Assembly: GCA_028291455.1 (NCBI GenBank)
Contig: JAQGHY010000189.1
Span: forward strand, 1-46,591
Source of the DNA: Rubritepida sp.
GTDB lineage: Bacteria; Pseudomonadota; Alphaproteobacteria; Acetobacterales; Acetobacteraceae
Reading direction: 5' to 3'
Length of the DNA stretch: 46,591 nucleotides
Part shown: piece by piece, positions 27,047-35,856 of the stretch
Numbering within the stretch: position 1 is the first letter of the stretch
Layout of the letters: each line of letters begins with the position of its first letter
The notes under the pieces: model-generated
Told to the model about the DNA's origin: nothing
Databases searched by the model: none
Seen by the model: the letters and a program-made list of their open reading frames with translations, nothing else
Made by a program: the position numbers and the translations under genes

Positions 27047-29305
27047 TTAACCACGCGCACGGTCCACCCGGATGACGCCTTCGCAAACCCGCAAGGTCCC
27101 CATCACCTCCGCGAGATGGCGGGTGTCGCGCACCTCCACGTCGAGGTTCAGGTCGCATTCGTCGTCGTCGCGCCGCGCCAGCCGCAGGTTCGTCAGCACG
27201 CCCTTCTGCTTGCTGATCGCGTTGGCGACGCTGGAAAGCAGCTGCGGCCCGTTCACCGCCGCCACCGAAAGCCGCACCACATGCGAGGCCGGACCAACCG
27301 AGCCTTCTTCCCAATCCACATCGAGGAAGCGCTCCGGCGTCGCCGCAAAGTTCTCCAGCATGTGGCAGTCCTGGGTGTGGATCGTGACGCCCTTGCCGGT
27401 AGTCACGATGCCCACGATCCGGTCGCCCGGAATGGGGTGGCAACATTGCGCGAAATGCAGCTGCATGCCGGCCACCACGCCCGAGATGGGCACCGCCGGC
27501 ATCGCGCTCGGCTTGGCCCCTGGCCGCGCGAGACGCGCCCGGCCCGAGACCAGCGCCATCGGCTCCACCGCACGCGGCGGCGCACGCAGTTCGGGAAAGG
27601 CGCCATGAACCACGTCTCGTGCGGAAATGCTGCCGGTCGCGACCGCGTGGTACATCTCCTCCACGCCCGACTGCCGCAGCGCCTTGACCGCGGGCTCCAG
27701 CAGCTTCTCCTGGAAATCCAGCCCATTCTGCCGGAAGGCCTTCACGATGAGGGTACGGCCCTCGTCGCGCTGCTTCTGCTTTTCCTCGGCCTGGGCGAAG
27801 CGGCGGATGCGGGCCTGCGCCTTGCCCGACTTCACGAACTTCATCCAGGCCGGGTTGGGCTGCCCGCCCTTGGCCGTGATGATCTCCACCTGGTCGCCGT
27901 TCACGAGCTTATCGTGCAGCCGCACGATCCGCCCATTGACCTTGGCGCCGACGCAGGCGTCGCCCACCTGGCTATGGACGTGATAGGCGAAATCCACCGG
28001 CGTCGCGTCGCGCGGCAGCTCGATCAGGTCGCCCTTGGGGGTGAAGCAGAAGACCAGTTCGCGATGCAGTTCGAGCTTCGTGCTCTCCATCGCCTCGTCG
28101 GCTTCGGACTCGTTTTCCAGGATGTCGATGAGGGCGCGAACCCAGGGGTAGCTGCGCGCCTGTGCCGCCTCGCCGCCCTGCTTGTAGATCCAGTGCGCGG
28201 CGAGACCGAATTCAGCGATGTGGTGCATCTCGAGGGTGCGGATCTGCACCTCGATCTTCGCCTCCTCCCGCCGGCCAGGCAGCAGCACGCCGGTATGCAG
28301 CGACTGGTAGCCGTTGGTCTTCGGCGTGGAGATATAGTCCTTGAAACGACCCGCGATGACCTTGAAGGCGTCGTGGATGGCGCCGAGCGCGACATAGCAT
28401 TGCGCCTTTTCCGGCACGATGATGCGGAAGGCCATCACGTCGGACAGCCCCTCGAAGGCGACGTTCTTCGCCTGCATCTTGCGCCAGATGGAATAGGGCG
28501 ACTTCTCCCGGCCGAGCACCTCCTCGACGGGGACGCCGTTCATCTCCAGCGCCTCGCGCAGTTCCTGCTCGATCTCGGGAATGATGTCGGCCGACCGGCC
28601 GCGCAGGTACGTGAGACGCTGCGCGATGGTGGCCCAGGCGTCCGGGTTCAGCTCGCGGAAGCCCAGCGTCTCCAGCTCGGTCTTCAGCGCCTCCATGCCG
28701 ATGCGCTCGGCCAGGGGTGCGTAGATGTCGAGGGTTTCGCGCGCCGTGCGGTGCCGGCTTTCCGGCTTCGTCACGAAGGCGATGGTGCGCATGTTGTGCA
28801 GCCGGTCCGCGAGCTTAACCAGCAGGACGCGCAGGTCCTCGCTAAGCGCCAGCAGCAGCTTGCGGAGGTTCTCGGCCTGCTTGGTGCGCTCGCTTTGCAC
28901 CTCGATGCGGGAGAGCTTGGTGACGCCGTCCACCAGCCGCGCGATCTCCGAGCCGAAGCGCTTCTCGATCTCGGGGAGCTTGTGCTCGGTATCCTCCACC
29001 ACGTCGTGCAGCAGGGCGGTGGCGATGGTCGCTGTGTCCAGCCGATAACCCGCGAGGATTTCCGCGACCGCGACCGGATGGATGATGTAGGGCTCGCCGT
29101 TCTGCCGGACCTGGTTTGCGTGGGCCTCGGCGGCGAAGCGACCGGCGCGCAGGATCAGATCGGCGTCGAGGCGCGGGTCGGCGGCGGTGATGCGGCTGCA
29201 GAATTCCAGGACGGCGTCGAGGCCGGGCGTCGCGGCAGTGCCGCCCGCCAGGCCATCCGGCGCGCGCGCAACCGCCGGTTCATCCGGGGCAGCGCGTGGG
29301 ATCAA
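27047..29305 (-). CDS. Bifunctional (p)ppGpp synthetase/hydrolase Rsh (SpoT/RelA)
   Basis: The 752-residue protein makes and degrades (p)ppGpp in the stringent response. The hydrolase HD domain is intact (IIHPVAVAEIL, LLHDVVEDT). The synthetase domain has FKDYISTPKTNGYQSLHTG (approximate residues 318-336), with the RFKD form typical of bifunctional enzymes, and EVQIRT. TGS (FCFTPKGDLIELP) and ACT domains follow. The start codon is TTG at 29305, with a GAGGGG ribosome binding site 6 nt upstream and the rpoZ stop 10 bp before, so the TTG seems real. About 30 variable Ala/Pro-rich residues precede the HD domain. It is the only long RelA/SpoT homologue in view, as expected for alphaproteobacteria. 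Confidence 0.95.
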   Translation of the reverse strand: MIPRAAPDEPAVARAPDGLAGGTAATPGLDAVLEFCSRITAADPRLDADLILRAGRFAAEAHANQVRQNGEPYIIHPVAVAEILAGYRLDTATIATALLHDVVEDTEHKLPEIEKRFGSEIARLVDGVTKLSRIEVQSERTKQAENLRKLLLALSEDLRVLLVKLADRLHNMRTIAFVTKPESRHRTARETLDIYAPLAERIGMEALKTELETLGFRELNPDAWATIAQRLTYLRGRSADIIPEIEQELREALEMNGVPVEEVLGREKSPYSIWRKMQAKNVAFEGLSDVMAFRIIVPEKAQCYVALGAIHDAFKVIAGRFKDYISTPKTNGYQSLHTGVLLPGRREEAKIEVQIRTLEMHHIAEFGLAAHWIYKQGGEAAQARSYPWVRALIDILENESEADEAMESTKLELHRELVFCFTPKGDLIELPRDATPVDFAYHVHSQVGDACVGAKVNGRIVRLHDKLVNGDQVEIITAKGGQPNPAWMKFVKSGKAQARIRRFAQAEEKQKQRDEGRTLIVKAFRQNGLDFQEKLLEPAVKALRQSGVEEMYHAVATGSISARDVVHGAFPELRAPPRAVEPMALVSGRARLARPGAKPSAMPAVPISGVVAGMQLHFAQCCHPIPGDRIVGIVTTGKGVTIHTQDCHMLENFAATPERFLDVDWEEGSVGPASHVVRLSVAAVNGPQLLSSVANAISKQKGVLTNLRLARRDDDECDLNLDVEVRDTRHLAEVMGTLRVCEGVIRVDRARG

Positions 29306-29315
29306 GCCGCGCCCC

Positions 29316-29711
29316 TCAGTCCGTGCGGCCGCCCAATTCGGCGGCGAGCTGGGCTTCGAGATCGTCGGGCGAGAAATCCTCGCCGCCGAGCTCGGCCGGG
29401 AGTTCCTCGTTCACGTCCATGACGCCAAAGATGTTCTCGTTCGTGTCGATGAGGTCCATGACCTCGTCCTCGACAGGCTCCGGCTCCGGCGCGCGGCTCA
29501 GGGACTTGATCAGATCCTGCTCCAGGGCGCCGAGCTCCACGGTCTGGTCGGCGATTTCGCGCAGCGCCACGACGGGGTTCTTGTCATTGTCGCGGTCGAT
29601 CGTCAGGGACTCGCCCCGGCTGATGTTGCGGGCACGCTGGGCGGCGAGCAGGACGAGCTCGAACCGGTTGGGGACCTGGACAATGCAATCTTCGACGGTG
29701 ACGCGCGCCAT
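29316..29711 (-). CDS. rpoZ: RNA polymerase omega subunit
   Basis: The 131-residue protein begins MARVTVEDC and contains [15 protein letters not shown] and PVVALREIA, the conserved omega core that helps assemble RNA polymerase. The C-terminal half after about residue 70 is very acidic and variable, as in other alphaproteobacterial omegas. ATG at 29711 is chosen from the conserved N-terminus; the longer frame to 29801 lies in the leader. It sits directly upstream of rsh, a widespread pairing that fits omega's link to ppGpp. A candidate promoter lies 72-100 bp upstream. Confidence 0.95.
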   Translation of the reverse strand: MARVTVEDCIVQVPNRFELVLLAAQRARNISRGESLTIDRDNDKNPVVALREIADQTVELGALEQDLIKSLSRAPEPEPVEDEVMDLIDTNENIFGVMDVNEELPAELGGEDFSPDDLEAQLAAELGGRTD

Positions 29712-29782
29712 GGGGAACCTCGGCCAGTGGGGGTACTCATTGGGGGACGGGACGCAGACATGCTGCGCCGCGGCGAACCCTC

Positions 29783-29811
29783 CAGATAAGCGTTGAGGCA
29801 CGACTGCGCAA
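29783..29811 (-). promoter_or_regulatory. Candidate sigma-70-type promoter for rpoZ-rsh
   Basis: On the minus strand TTGCGC (29811-29806) and TATCTG (29788-29783) are separated by 17 bp, and lie in the only sizeable gap between folK and rpoZ. The match to the consensus is partial, so this is a candidate only. Confidence 0.3.
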
Positions 29812-29817
29812 CCCGCC

Positions 29818-30315
29818 TTAGTCGGTCAGCGGCACTATCTCTTGCGGCGGCAGGGCGGCGATCAGCGCGTCCAGCCCCTCCCCCGTGACCGGATGATGCC
29901 AGCCCGGCGCCACCTCCGCCAGGGGGAGCAGGACAAAGGCGCGGGCGGTGAGGCGCGGATGCGGCAGGGTCAGCGCCGGATCGTCGGAAATGGTACCGTC
30001 GTAGTCCAGCAGATCCAGGTCGAGAGTGCGTGGGGCGTTGGGGTAAGGCCGTCCGCGGTGGTGATCGGCCTCGATGGCGTGCAACGCCGCCAGCAACGCC
30101 GCTGGATCCATATTGCCCGCTAGCCGGGCCACGCCGTTCACATACCAGGGCGCATCCGGCATCGGCGGGATGGGCGCACTCGCCCACCAGCGGGAGAGAG
30201 CCCGGAGGCGCAACCCGGGCAAGGTATCGAGTGCTGCGGCAGCAGCGCGGCAGGTCTCACGCGGCGCGGCGCCGTCGTTGCCGGGGAGATTTGCGCCGAT
30301 CCCGATCAGGATCAC
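29818..30315 (-). CDS. folK: 2-amino-4-hydroxy-6-hydroxymethyldihydropteridine pyrophosphokinase
   Basis: The 165-residue enzyme (HPPK) pyrophosphorylates 6-hydroxymethyl-dihydropterin in folate synthesis. It starts with the family motif GIGANLPG, has WYVNGVA in the middle and the metal-binding block [12 protein letters not shown] with PHPRL just after. The start is GTG at 30315, overlapping the TGA of the upstream gene (GTGA); the frame upstream of it is a shadow of that gene. No other folate genes are in view. The gap of about 106 bp to rpoZ suggests that rpoZ has its own promoter. Confidence 0.93.
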   Translation of the reverse strand: MILIGIGANLPGNDGAAPRETCRAAAAALDTLPGLRLRALSRWWASAPIPPMPDAPWYVNGVARLAGNMDPAALLAALHAIEADHHRGRPYPNAPRTLDLDLLDYDGTISDDPALTLPHPRLTARAFVLLPLAEVAPGWHHPVTGEGLDALIAALPPQEIVPLTD

Positions 30316-31160
30316 GGCAGGCCGCGTCCCGCCATCAGCGCCTGGGTCGCCCGAAAGGACGGCAGCCGCCCCGCGAACCCGCAGGTGCCGAGCTGCTGCA
30401 TTTCCCGCGCCGCCTCCAGCACTCCGCCCAGGGCCGCGCGCGGCATTGCCGAGCCGAGACTTGCGCGGCGCACGCCAGCATCGGCTAGTTCCGCCATGGT
30501 AAAGGCGCCGGCACCACCCGTCAGCACGGTGACAGGGACCGGAACGGCGGCGCAAAGCGCGGCCACATCCTTGATGCGCGTGAGGCCGGGCGCATAGACG
30601 GCATCGGCCCCGGCGGCGGCATAGGCGCGCAGCCGGCGAATGACGCCGGCAAGGTCCAGGCAATCGCGCTGCAGGCCCTCGCAACGGGCAGTCAGGTGAA
30701 AGGGATAGGGCAGTTCACGCGACGCCGCAGCCGCGAACGCGACCCGGGCCGATGCCTCGGCCTCCGAATAGAGCGGCGGATCGACCAGGCCGGTGCTGTC
30801 CTCGATCGAACCGCCGGAAAGCCCCGCCTCCGCAGCAAGGCGAATGGTCTCGGCCACGTCCTCAGGGGTTTCGCCGAAGCCGTTCTCGAGGTCCGCGAAG
30901 AGCGGAAGATGCGTCACGGCGAGGATCGACCGCGCATTGGCCAGCGTCTCCTCCCGGGTCACGCCATTCAGCCCGTCGGGCCGGCCGAAGCTGTAGGCCA
31001 GACCGGCACTGGTGGTTTCCAGCGCGGGAAATCCCATCGCGGTCAGCAGCCTCGCCACTCCGGCATCCCACGCGCTGGGCAGCAGAACGCAGCCGGGCTG
31101 GGCAATGAGAGCTGTTGCGGCCTGGGCGCGCGCTGCGGGATCGGTCATGTCCTGAGGCAT
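30312..31160 (-). CDS. Isocitrate lyase/PEP mutase family enzyme
   Basis: The 282-residue protein has the TIM-barrel fold of the isocitrate lyase/phosphoenolpyruvate mutase superfamily. Visible blocks are LPSAWDAGVARLL near the start, a central FADLENGFG with GGSIEDSTG, and AGADAVYAPG. It lacks the KKCGH loop of true isocitrate lyase, so it is more likely a carboxyphosphonate/oxaloacetate-type or 2-methylisocitrate-type lyase or hydrolase of unknown substrate. Two ATGs (31160, 31148) are possible; neither has a clear ribosome binding site and I chose the outer. Its stop overlaps the folK start. Confidence 0.8.
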   Translation of the reverse strand: MPQDMTDPAARAQAATALIAQPGCVLLPSAWDAGVARLLTAMGFPALETTSAGLAYSFGRPDGLNGVTREETLANARSILAVTHLPLFADLENGFGETPEDVAETIRLAAEAGLSGGSIEDSTGLVDPPLYSEAEASARVAFAAAASRELPYPFHLTARCEGLQRDCLDLAGVIRRLRAYAAAGADAVYAPGLTRIKDVAALCAAVPVPVTVLTGGAGAFTMAELADAGVRRASLGSAMPRAALGGVLEAAREMQQLGTCGFAGRLPSFRATQALMAGRGLP

Positions 31161-31184
31161 AGGGCAGTTGATGCCGGACCGGAA

Positions 31185-31213
31185 TTGACCCCGCCTCTGA
31201 CTGCCCGCAATTT
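31185..31213 (+). promoter_or_regulatory. Candidate promoter for the Bug-type binding protein gene
   Basis: TTGACC (31185-31190) and CAATTT (31208-31213) are 17 bp apart, 40 bp before the ATG in a divergent intergenic gap. The -35 box fits alphaproteobacterial promoters; the -10 box is weak. Confidence 0.25.
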
Positions 31214-31252
31214 GCCCGGACAAAGTAAAAAAACAAACGGGAGCCGGAACGC

Positions 31253-32233
31253 ATGCAACGCCGCCATCTAATGCGGGCCCTCGCCGTCGCGCCCGGCCTC
31301 ACCCCCGCCATGGCTCTGGCTCAGTCCGGTTTTCCGCAGCGGCCGTTGACCTTCCTCGTTCCGTTCTCGGCAGGCTCGGGCACGGATATCCTGGCGCGGC
31401 TGGTCGCGCCGGCCACGGCGCAGGCGCTCGGCACCACGGCGATCATCGACAATCGCGGCGGCGCCGGCGGGACGATCGCCGTGGGAATGGCGTTGCGGGC
31501 GAGGCCGGACGGACACACGCTGGTCGTGTCGGGCACCAGCACCGTACCGATCAACCGCGCCCTTTACACCAGCCTCGGCTATGACCCGCACCGGGAACTG
31601 GCGCCGGTCGCCGTCGCTGTGACAGCGCCCAATGCGCTGGTCGTGAACGCCACCGGCCCGATCCGTGACCTCGAGGCGCTGATCGCGGCCTTGCGCCGGC
31701 GCGACAACCAAACGCGCTACTGGTCGACCGGCAATGGCACCTCGCAGCATCTCTCGGGCGTGCAGCTGGTCCGAGCTGTCGGGGGCGAGGCGCAGCACAT
31801 CCCTTATCGCGGTCCCTCCGAGGCCTTGGCGGGGCTGCTCGCGGGCGACACCGAGTGGGGATTTTCCGCTCTGCCCGCCGTGGTTCCCCTGGCGCGCGAC
31901 GGCCGGCTGAAAATCCTGGCAGCTACCGGCATGCAGCCCGTCTCGGGATTTCCGGAGGTACCGAACCTCGCCAGGATCGGCATGACCGGCTTTGCCGAGA
32001 CCGACATCTTTGTAGGCCTGTCCGTCCAACGCGCCGTGCCGCCGGAGGTTCTGGCAGCGTTACGCCAGGCCTATCGCACGGCAGCCGCCCAGCCCGGCAT
32101 GTCCGATCGGCTCGCGGCCACCGGCTTCACTCCCGCCCCGCCCATGAGCGATACGGAGCTGGAAGCCTTCACCGACCGGCAAGTGGCATTCTGGGCTGAG
32201 CTCGTGCGGGAGTCGGGCGCCAGGATCGAATAG
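31253..32233 (+). CDS. Bug/TctC-type tripartite tricarboxylate transporter binding protein
   Basis: The 326-residue periplasmic protein has an N-terminal signal peptide (RRHLMRALAVAPGLTPAMALAQ, Tat-like, given as residues 3-24) and the Bug family pattern: a first strand with LTFLVPFSAGSGTD, then IIDNRGGAGG, and HIPYRGPSEAL. Such proteins bind carboxylates or other small anions. No TctA or TctB membrane genes are beside it, so it is an orphan that may work with distant partners or as a sensor. A ribosome binding site GGGAG lies about 10 nt upstream. It is convergent with the broken peroxidase gene, 2 bp away. Confidence 0.9.
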   Translation: MQRRHLMRALAVAPGLTPAMALAQSGFPQRPLTFLVPFSAGSGTDILARLVAPATAQALGTTAIIDNRGGAGGTIAVGMALRARPDGHTLVVSGTSTVPINRALYTSLGYDPHRELAPVAVAVTAPNALVVNATGPIRDLEALIAALRRRDNQTRYWSTGNGTSQHLSGVQLVRAVGGEAQHIPYRGPSEALAGLLAGDTEWGFSALPAVVPLARDGRLKILAATGMQPVSGFPEVPNLARIGMTGFAETDIFVGLSVQRAVPPEVLAALRQAYRTAAAQPGMSDRLAATGFTPAPPMSDTELEAFTDRQVAFWAELVRESGARIE

Positions 32234-32235
32234 CG

Positions 32236-32778
32236 TCAGCTGGCGCGCGTTGCGGCGAGCGCGGCTTCCACGGCGCGGATCATCTCCGGTGCATCCGGTT
32301 CGGTCTGTGTCGAGAAGCCCTGCACATGCCGGCCGTCCCGGCTGACCAGGCACTTGTGAAAATTCCAGCGCACCGGCCCCGCCTCGCGCGCGGCCCAGGC
32401 GAAGAAGGGGTGCGCCTGCGCCCCTCGCACATGGTTCAGCGCGGCAATGGGAAAGGTGATGCCAAACATGGTGTCGCAGAACTCGCGGATCGCATGGGCG
32501 TCGGTGCTTTCCTGGTTGAAATCGGTGGAGGGCACGCCGATCACGGTCAGGCCACGCGCCTCATAGCGCTCATGAAGCTTTTACAGCGCCGCATATTGGG
32601 GCGTGTAGCCGCAGAAGCTGGCGGTATTCGTCACCAGCATCACCCGGCCGCGGAACTGCGCGAGGGGCAGCGGACCGCCCTCGATCGCCTGGAACCCGAA
32701 GGCGAAGGCATCCGTACCTTCCGCCATGGCGGCCGGGCTCATCACGAGGCCCGCGAGCAGAGCACGGCGGTCAACCAT
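32236..32778 (-). pseudogene. Glutathione peroxidase gene interrupted by an in-frame TAA
   Basis: The reading frame encodes a normal 180-residue glutathione peroxidase but codon 66 is TAA (32583-32581), so translation would stop after 65 residues. The frame itself is intact: both sides stay in phase. Before the stop there is a short signal-like N-terminus and the catalytic NTASFCGYTPQY (Cys56). After it come ERYEARGLTVIGVPSTDF, the Gln of NQEST and the Trp/Asn of VRWNFHKC, so all tetrad residues are encoded. The stop lies where relatives usually have a charged or polar residue, so one base change explains it. The catalytic residue is Cys and the stop is TAA, so selenocysteine does not explain it. 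The start overlaps the upstream molybdoenzyme gene by 8 bp. Confidence 0.88.
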
Positions 32779-33448
32779 ACCGCTCCTCCAGCCAGGGATC
32801 GGCGTTGTTGTGATAGCCGCGGACTTCCCAGAAGCCGGGCTGGTCGTCGGCGCGGAGCTCGATCCGCGTCACCCATTTGGCGCTTTTCCAGAAGTAGTAG
32901 CGCGGGATGACGATGCGGGCCGGGCCGCCATGCACACGCTCCAGCGGGGCATTGTTCCAGCTATGCGCGACCAGCACCTCCTCGGCGGCGAAGACCTCCA
33001 GCGGGACGTTCGTCGTGTAGCCGTCGTAGGAGTGGAAGACGACGAAGCGCGCTTCCGGCTTGGGGCGCGCCAGCATCAGCAGGTCCCGCGCCGAGACGCC
33101 GTGCCAGATATTGTCGTAGCGCGACCAGCTGGTCACGCAGTGGATGTCGTTCTTCCACTCATGCTGCGGCAGGGCCCGGAAGCCGTCCCAGTCCAGCGCC
33201 AGCCGCTCCTCGACCAGGCCCTCAACGCGCAACCGCCAGCGGTCCAGCCTCACCTCTGGCTGCACGCCGAGGTCGAGGACCGGGAAGTCGTCCACGAGAC
33301 GCTGGCCGGGGGGCAGGCGATTGGCTTGCGGCGTGCTGGTCTCGCCGGTGAGGAGGCGGCCGTCGCGGGCCCATTTCTCCTTGCTGGCGATCAGCTTTTC
33401 CTTGATCGCGCCGGTCAGGATCACGTCGTCGGGGTTCTCGTCGGTCAT
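32771..33448 (-). CDS. Sulfite-oxidase-like molybdopterin oxidoreductase
   Basis: The 225-residue protein has the sulfite oxidase molybdopterin-binding fold and is close to the short YuiH-type members. Cys104 in DIHCVTSW is the expected molybdenum ligand; VHGGPARIVIPRYYFWKS and KWVTRIEL follow, matching the cofactor pocket. There is no signal peptide, heme domain or dimerisation domain, so it is probably cytoplasmic, and its electron acceptor and substrate are unknown. The ATG at 33448 is used. Its stop overlaps the start of the peroxidase gene, which suggests a two-gene redox-related unit before the peroxidase was broken. Confidence 0.88.
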   Translation of the reverse strand: MTDENPDDVILTGAIKEKLIASKEKWARDGRLLTGETSTPQANRLPPGQRLVDDFPVLDLGVQPEVRLDRWRLRVEGLVEERLALDWDGFRALPQHEWKNDIHCVTSWSRYDNIWHGVSARDLLMLARPKPEARFVVFHSYDGYTTNVPLEVFAAEEVLVAHSWNNAPLERVHGGPARIVIPRYYFWKSAKWVTRIELRADDQPGFWEVRGYHNNADPWLEERYG

Positions 33449-33508
33449 GGTCCACGCATCCTTGCCATGGGGATACGTGCCACTTCCGAGCCCGGAGGCA
33501 AGATGATC

Positions 33509-34342
33509 CTAGCGCGGCACCAGAAAGGCGGCGGCCAGAGGACCCCAGGTCGCGCTGCCTCCGGACCCATAGAAAAGCCCGTGCCCGTCGCTCCCATAGG
33601 CGGGCACCGCGTGGAACTCAGCCACGCCGCCGCTCCCGCGATAGGCCTCGACAAGCTGCGAGGCCATCGCATGGTTGAAGAAGCTGTCGTTTGCCGCATA
33701 GATCCACAGCGTCGGCAGCCGCGCCGTGCCGCCATAGGCGCCGGCCGCGCGGACCAGCTGATCCGGCCGGCAGACCTGGTTCGGCACGCCGCCCTGCCAG
33801 CCGCCGCGCCCGCCCGCCATGTTGATGATTGCGCCGACCTCGGGGGGGTTCAGGCTGGCCAGCGCCAGCACGCCCCAACCACCCGCGGATTGCCCGACCA
33901 CCAGCGATGGCCCCGGCGACACGTCTGGCCGAGCCTGGATGGCGCGCACCGTGGCCAGGATATCGCGCGCCGCCTCCAGCCCGCCCGGACCGTAATTGCC
34001 CTGATCGCAGCGGCCGAAGTTCTCCTCCCAGGGTCCGCCGGTCCGCCCGTAGCCGCGCCGCATAGGGATCGCAACGAGGTAGCCGCGGGTGGTGAACCAG
34101 CGCACCGCCTCGTTGCCGCAGGGTGTCGGGCGCATGCCGGCACGCGCGGAAGCATCACCCGGCGAGCCGTGGTTGATGACGACGAGCGGCGCCGGCCCAA
34201 CGGCCCCGGAGCGGCAGATGCGGGTGAACAGGGCACGGTCTGTGAGGTTCAGCGTCTCGCCGCTATCCTCGGCCGAAAGAGGCATCTCCGCCGCGCAGGC
34301 GCCCAGCAGAAGCGCCGCCGCGAGACAGAGGCGACGGATCAC
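33509..34342 (-). CDS. Lipoprotein alpha/beta hydrolase
   Basis: The 277-residue protein begins with a lipoprotein signal (LLLGAC, Cys16) and continues as an alpha/beta hydrolase of the dienelactone-hydrolase type. The nucleophile elbow is GQSAGG (Ser152), a candidate acid Asp is in YAANDSFF, and a candidate His in GSDGHGLF; the oxyanion region is NHGSPGD. It would be anchored in the envelope, facing the periplasm. The substrate is unknown. The start is GTG at 34342, overlapping the smpB stop by 4 bp, so it is co-translated with smpB although the functions seem unrelated. Confidence 0.85.
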   Translation of the reverse strand: MIRRLCLAAALLLGACAAEMPLSAEDSGETLNLTDRALFTRICRSGAVGPAPLVVINHGSPGDASARAGMRPTPCGNEAVRWFTTRGYLVAIPMRRGYGRTGGPWEENFGRCDQGNYGPGGLEAARDILATVRAIQARPDVSPGPSLVVGQSAGGWGVLALASLNPPEVGAIINMAGGRGGWQGGVPNQVCRPDQLVRAAGAYGGTARLPTLWIYAANDSFFNHAMASQLVEAYRGSGGVAEFHAVPAYGSDGHGLFYGSGGSATWGPLAAAFLVPR

Positions 34343-34833
34343 TCGCCGCCCTTGTTCCGCATCATCCGGGCCTTGTCGCGCTGCCAGTCGCGGCTGGCGA
34401 TCGCATGCCGCTTGTCGTGCAGCTTCTTGCCGACCGCCAGGCCGATCACGACCTTGGCCCGCCCCTTCTCGTTGAAGAGGATCTCGATCGGCACCAGGGT
34501 CGCGCCGTCTCGCGTGACGGCGCCGACGAGGGTGCGGATTTCCTTCTGGTGCAGCAGCAGCTTCTTCGGCCGGACTGGGTCGAATTTCGCCATGAAGCTG
34601 CCGGCCTGATACTCGGGAATGTGGCAGCCGAAGAGGAACATCTCGCCCTCGCGCTCGCCCGCCCAGGCCTCCGCGATCGAGGCGCGGCCAAGGCGAAGGC
34701 TCTTCACCTCGGGCCCATACAGCACGAGCCCGGCCTCGAAGGTCTGGCCGATCGTGTAATCGAAGCGCGCGCGCCGGTTCTGCGCGGCGGTGCCGATACT
34801 GATGATCGTTTTCTTCTTGGGGACGACTGCCAT
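34339..34833 (-). CDS. smpB: SsrA-binding protein SmpB
   Basis: The 164-residue RNA-binding protein pairs with tmRNA in trans-translation. Family blocks are NRRARFDY near residue 20, FEAGLVLYGPEVKSLR, NEKGRAKVVIGLAVGKK, and the basic tail HDKRHAIASRDWQRDKAR. ATG at 34833 has GAGG 8 nt upstream (inside the 10-bp gap after dapA); the longer frame reaches into dapA. No ssrA gene is in view. Order dapA-smpB is common in alphaproteobacteria. Confidence 0.95.
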   Translation of the reverse strand: MAVVPKKKTIISIGTAAQNRRARFDYTIGQTFEAGLVLYGPEVKSLRLGRASIAEAWAGEREGEMFLFGCHIPEYQAGSFMAKFDPVRPKKLLLHQKEIRTLVGAVTRDGATLVPIEILFNEKGRAKVVIGLAVGKKLHDKRHAIASRDWQRDKARMMRNKGGE

Positions 34834-34843
34834 TAGAAATGCC

Positions 34844-35734
34844 TCAGTTGAGCAGCCCCGCCGCCCGCATCGCACCCTCGACGCGCGTGCGCGTGCTGGC
34901 CGCGACCGGCGCCATGGGCAGGCGGCAGAAATCGGTGCCGCGGCCGAGCAGGCTCGCCGCATACTTCACCGGGCCCGGCGAGGTCTCGCAGAACATCGCG
35001 TCATGCACCGGCACCAGACGCTCCTGGATCGCCATCGCATCCTTGATGCGCCCCTCGCGCCAGGCCTTGTGCATGTCGGCGCAGAGACGCGGCGCGATGT
35101 TGCTCGTCACGGAGATGCAGCCATGCCCGCCGGACGCCATCAGCGCGAGCGCCGTATGGTCCTCGCCCGAGAGCTGGATGAAGTCGGGCCCGCAGGTCAT
35201 GCGCTGGTGCAGCGGACGCGCGAGATTGGCCGTCGCATCCTTCACACCGATGATGTTCTTGTGCTTGGCGAGACGCCCCATGGTCTCGGGCGTCATGTCG
35301 ATCACGCTGCGCGGGGGGATGTTGTAGATGATGAGCGGCAGGTCCACCTCGTCGGCGATGGCCGTGAAGTGCAGGAACATCCCCTCCTGCGTGGGCTTGT
35401 TGTAGTAGGGCGTGACGACCAGCGTCGCATCCGCGCCGGCGGCCTTGGCGTGGCGGGCGAGCTCGATGGCCTCGGCCGTGCTGTTGCTGCCGGCGCCGGC
35501 GACCACGGGAACGCGGCCACGCGCCGCCTCTACGCAGATCTCCACGACACGCTTGTGCTCCTCGTGGCTGAGCGTGGGGGATTCCCCGGTGGTGCCGACG
35601 GGCACCAGGCCCTCGGTGCCCTCGTTGATCTGCCAGTCCACCAGCTCGGCGAAGGCGCGCTCATCCACTTTGCCATCGGCGCGCATGGGCGTGATGAGGG
35701 CGGTGAGCGATCCCTGCAGGCGAAGGGTGGACAT
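34844..35734 (-). CDS. dapA: 4-hydroxy-tetrahydrodipicolinate synthase
   Basis: The 296-residue enzyme condenses pyruvate and aspartate semialdehyde in lysine and diaminopimelate synthesis. The Schiff-base Lys165 is in GVKDAT, Tyr137 in IIYNIPPRS, and GTTGESPTL is the substrate loop. ATG at 35734 follows AAGGAAG; the longer frame runs into the divergent lytic transglycosylase leader. In the 122-bp leader a weak promoter (TTGTTG, 16 bp, CTAAAT on the minus strand) could drive dapA-smpB. The gene diverges from slt. Confidence 0.95.
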   Translation of the reverse strand: MSTLRLQGSLTALITPMRADGKVDERAFAELVDWQINEGTEGLVPVGTTGESPTLSHEEHKRVVEICVEAARGRVPVVAGAGSNSTAEAIELARHAKAAGADATLVVTPYYNKPTQEGMFLHFTAIADEVDLPLIIYNIPPRSVIDMTPETMGRLAKHKNIIGVKDATANLARPLHQRMTCGPDFIQLSGEDHTALALMASGGHGCISVTSNIAPRLCADMHKAWREGRIKDAMAIQERLVPVHDAMFCETSPGPVKYAASLLGRGTDFCRLPMAPVAASTRTRVEGAMRAAGLLN

Positions 35735-35856
35735 GGCGGCTTCCTTGTGGATTTCGCACTGAAATGGTGCGTTGGGCCTAGATTTAGGTCCGTCTTCGTT
35801 CAGCAACAAGCGCAGTCCCTGGATTACAGCCCCGCGCCGCCGGGCTAGGATGCGGC

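Noticed and set aside
25976-29422. Very long plus-strand open frame (1148 codons) opposite lepB, acpS and rsh
   Set aside because: It is an antisense shadow produced by GC-rich codon bias; its translation has no domain logic, while the minus strand encodes well-known proteins throughout.
32581-32583. Possible recoding of the peroxidase stop as selenocysteine
   Set aside because: The stop is TAA, not TGA, and the catalytic Cys is already present upstream at codon 56.
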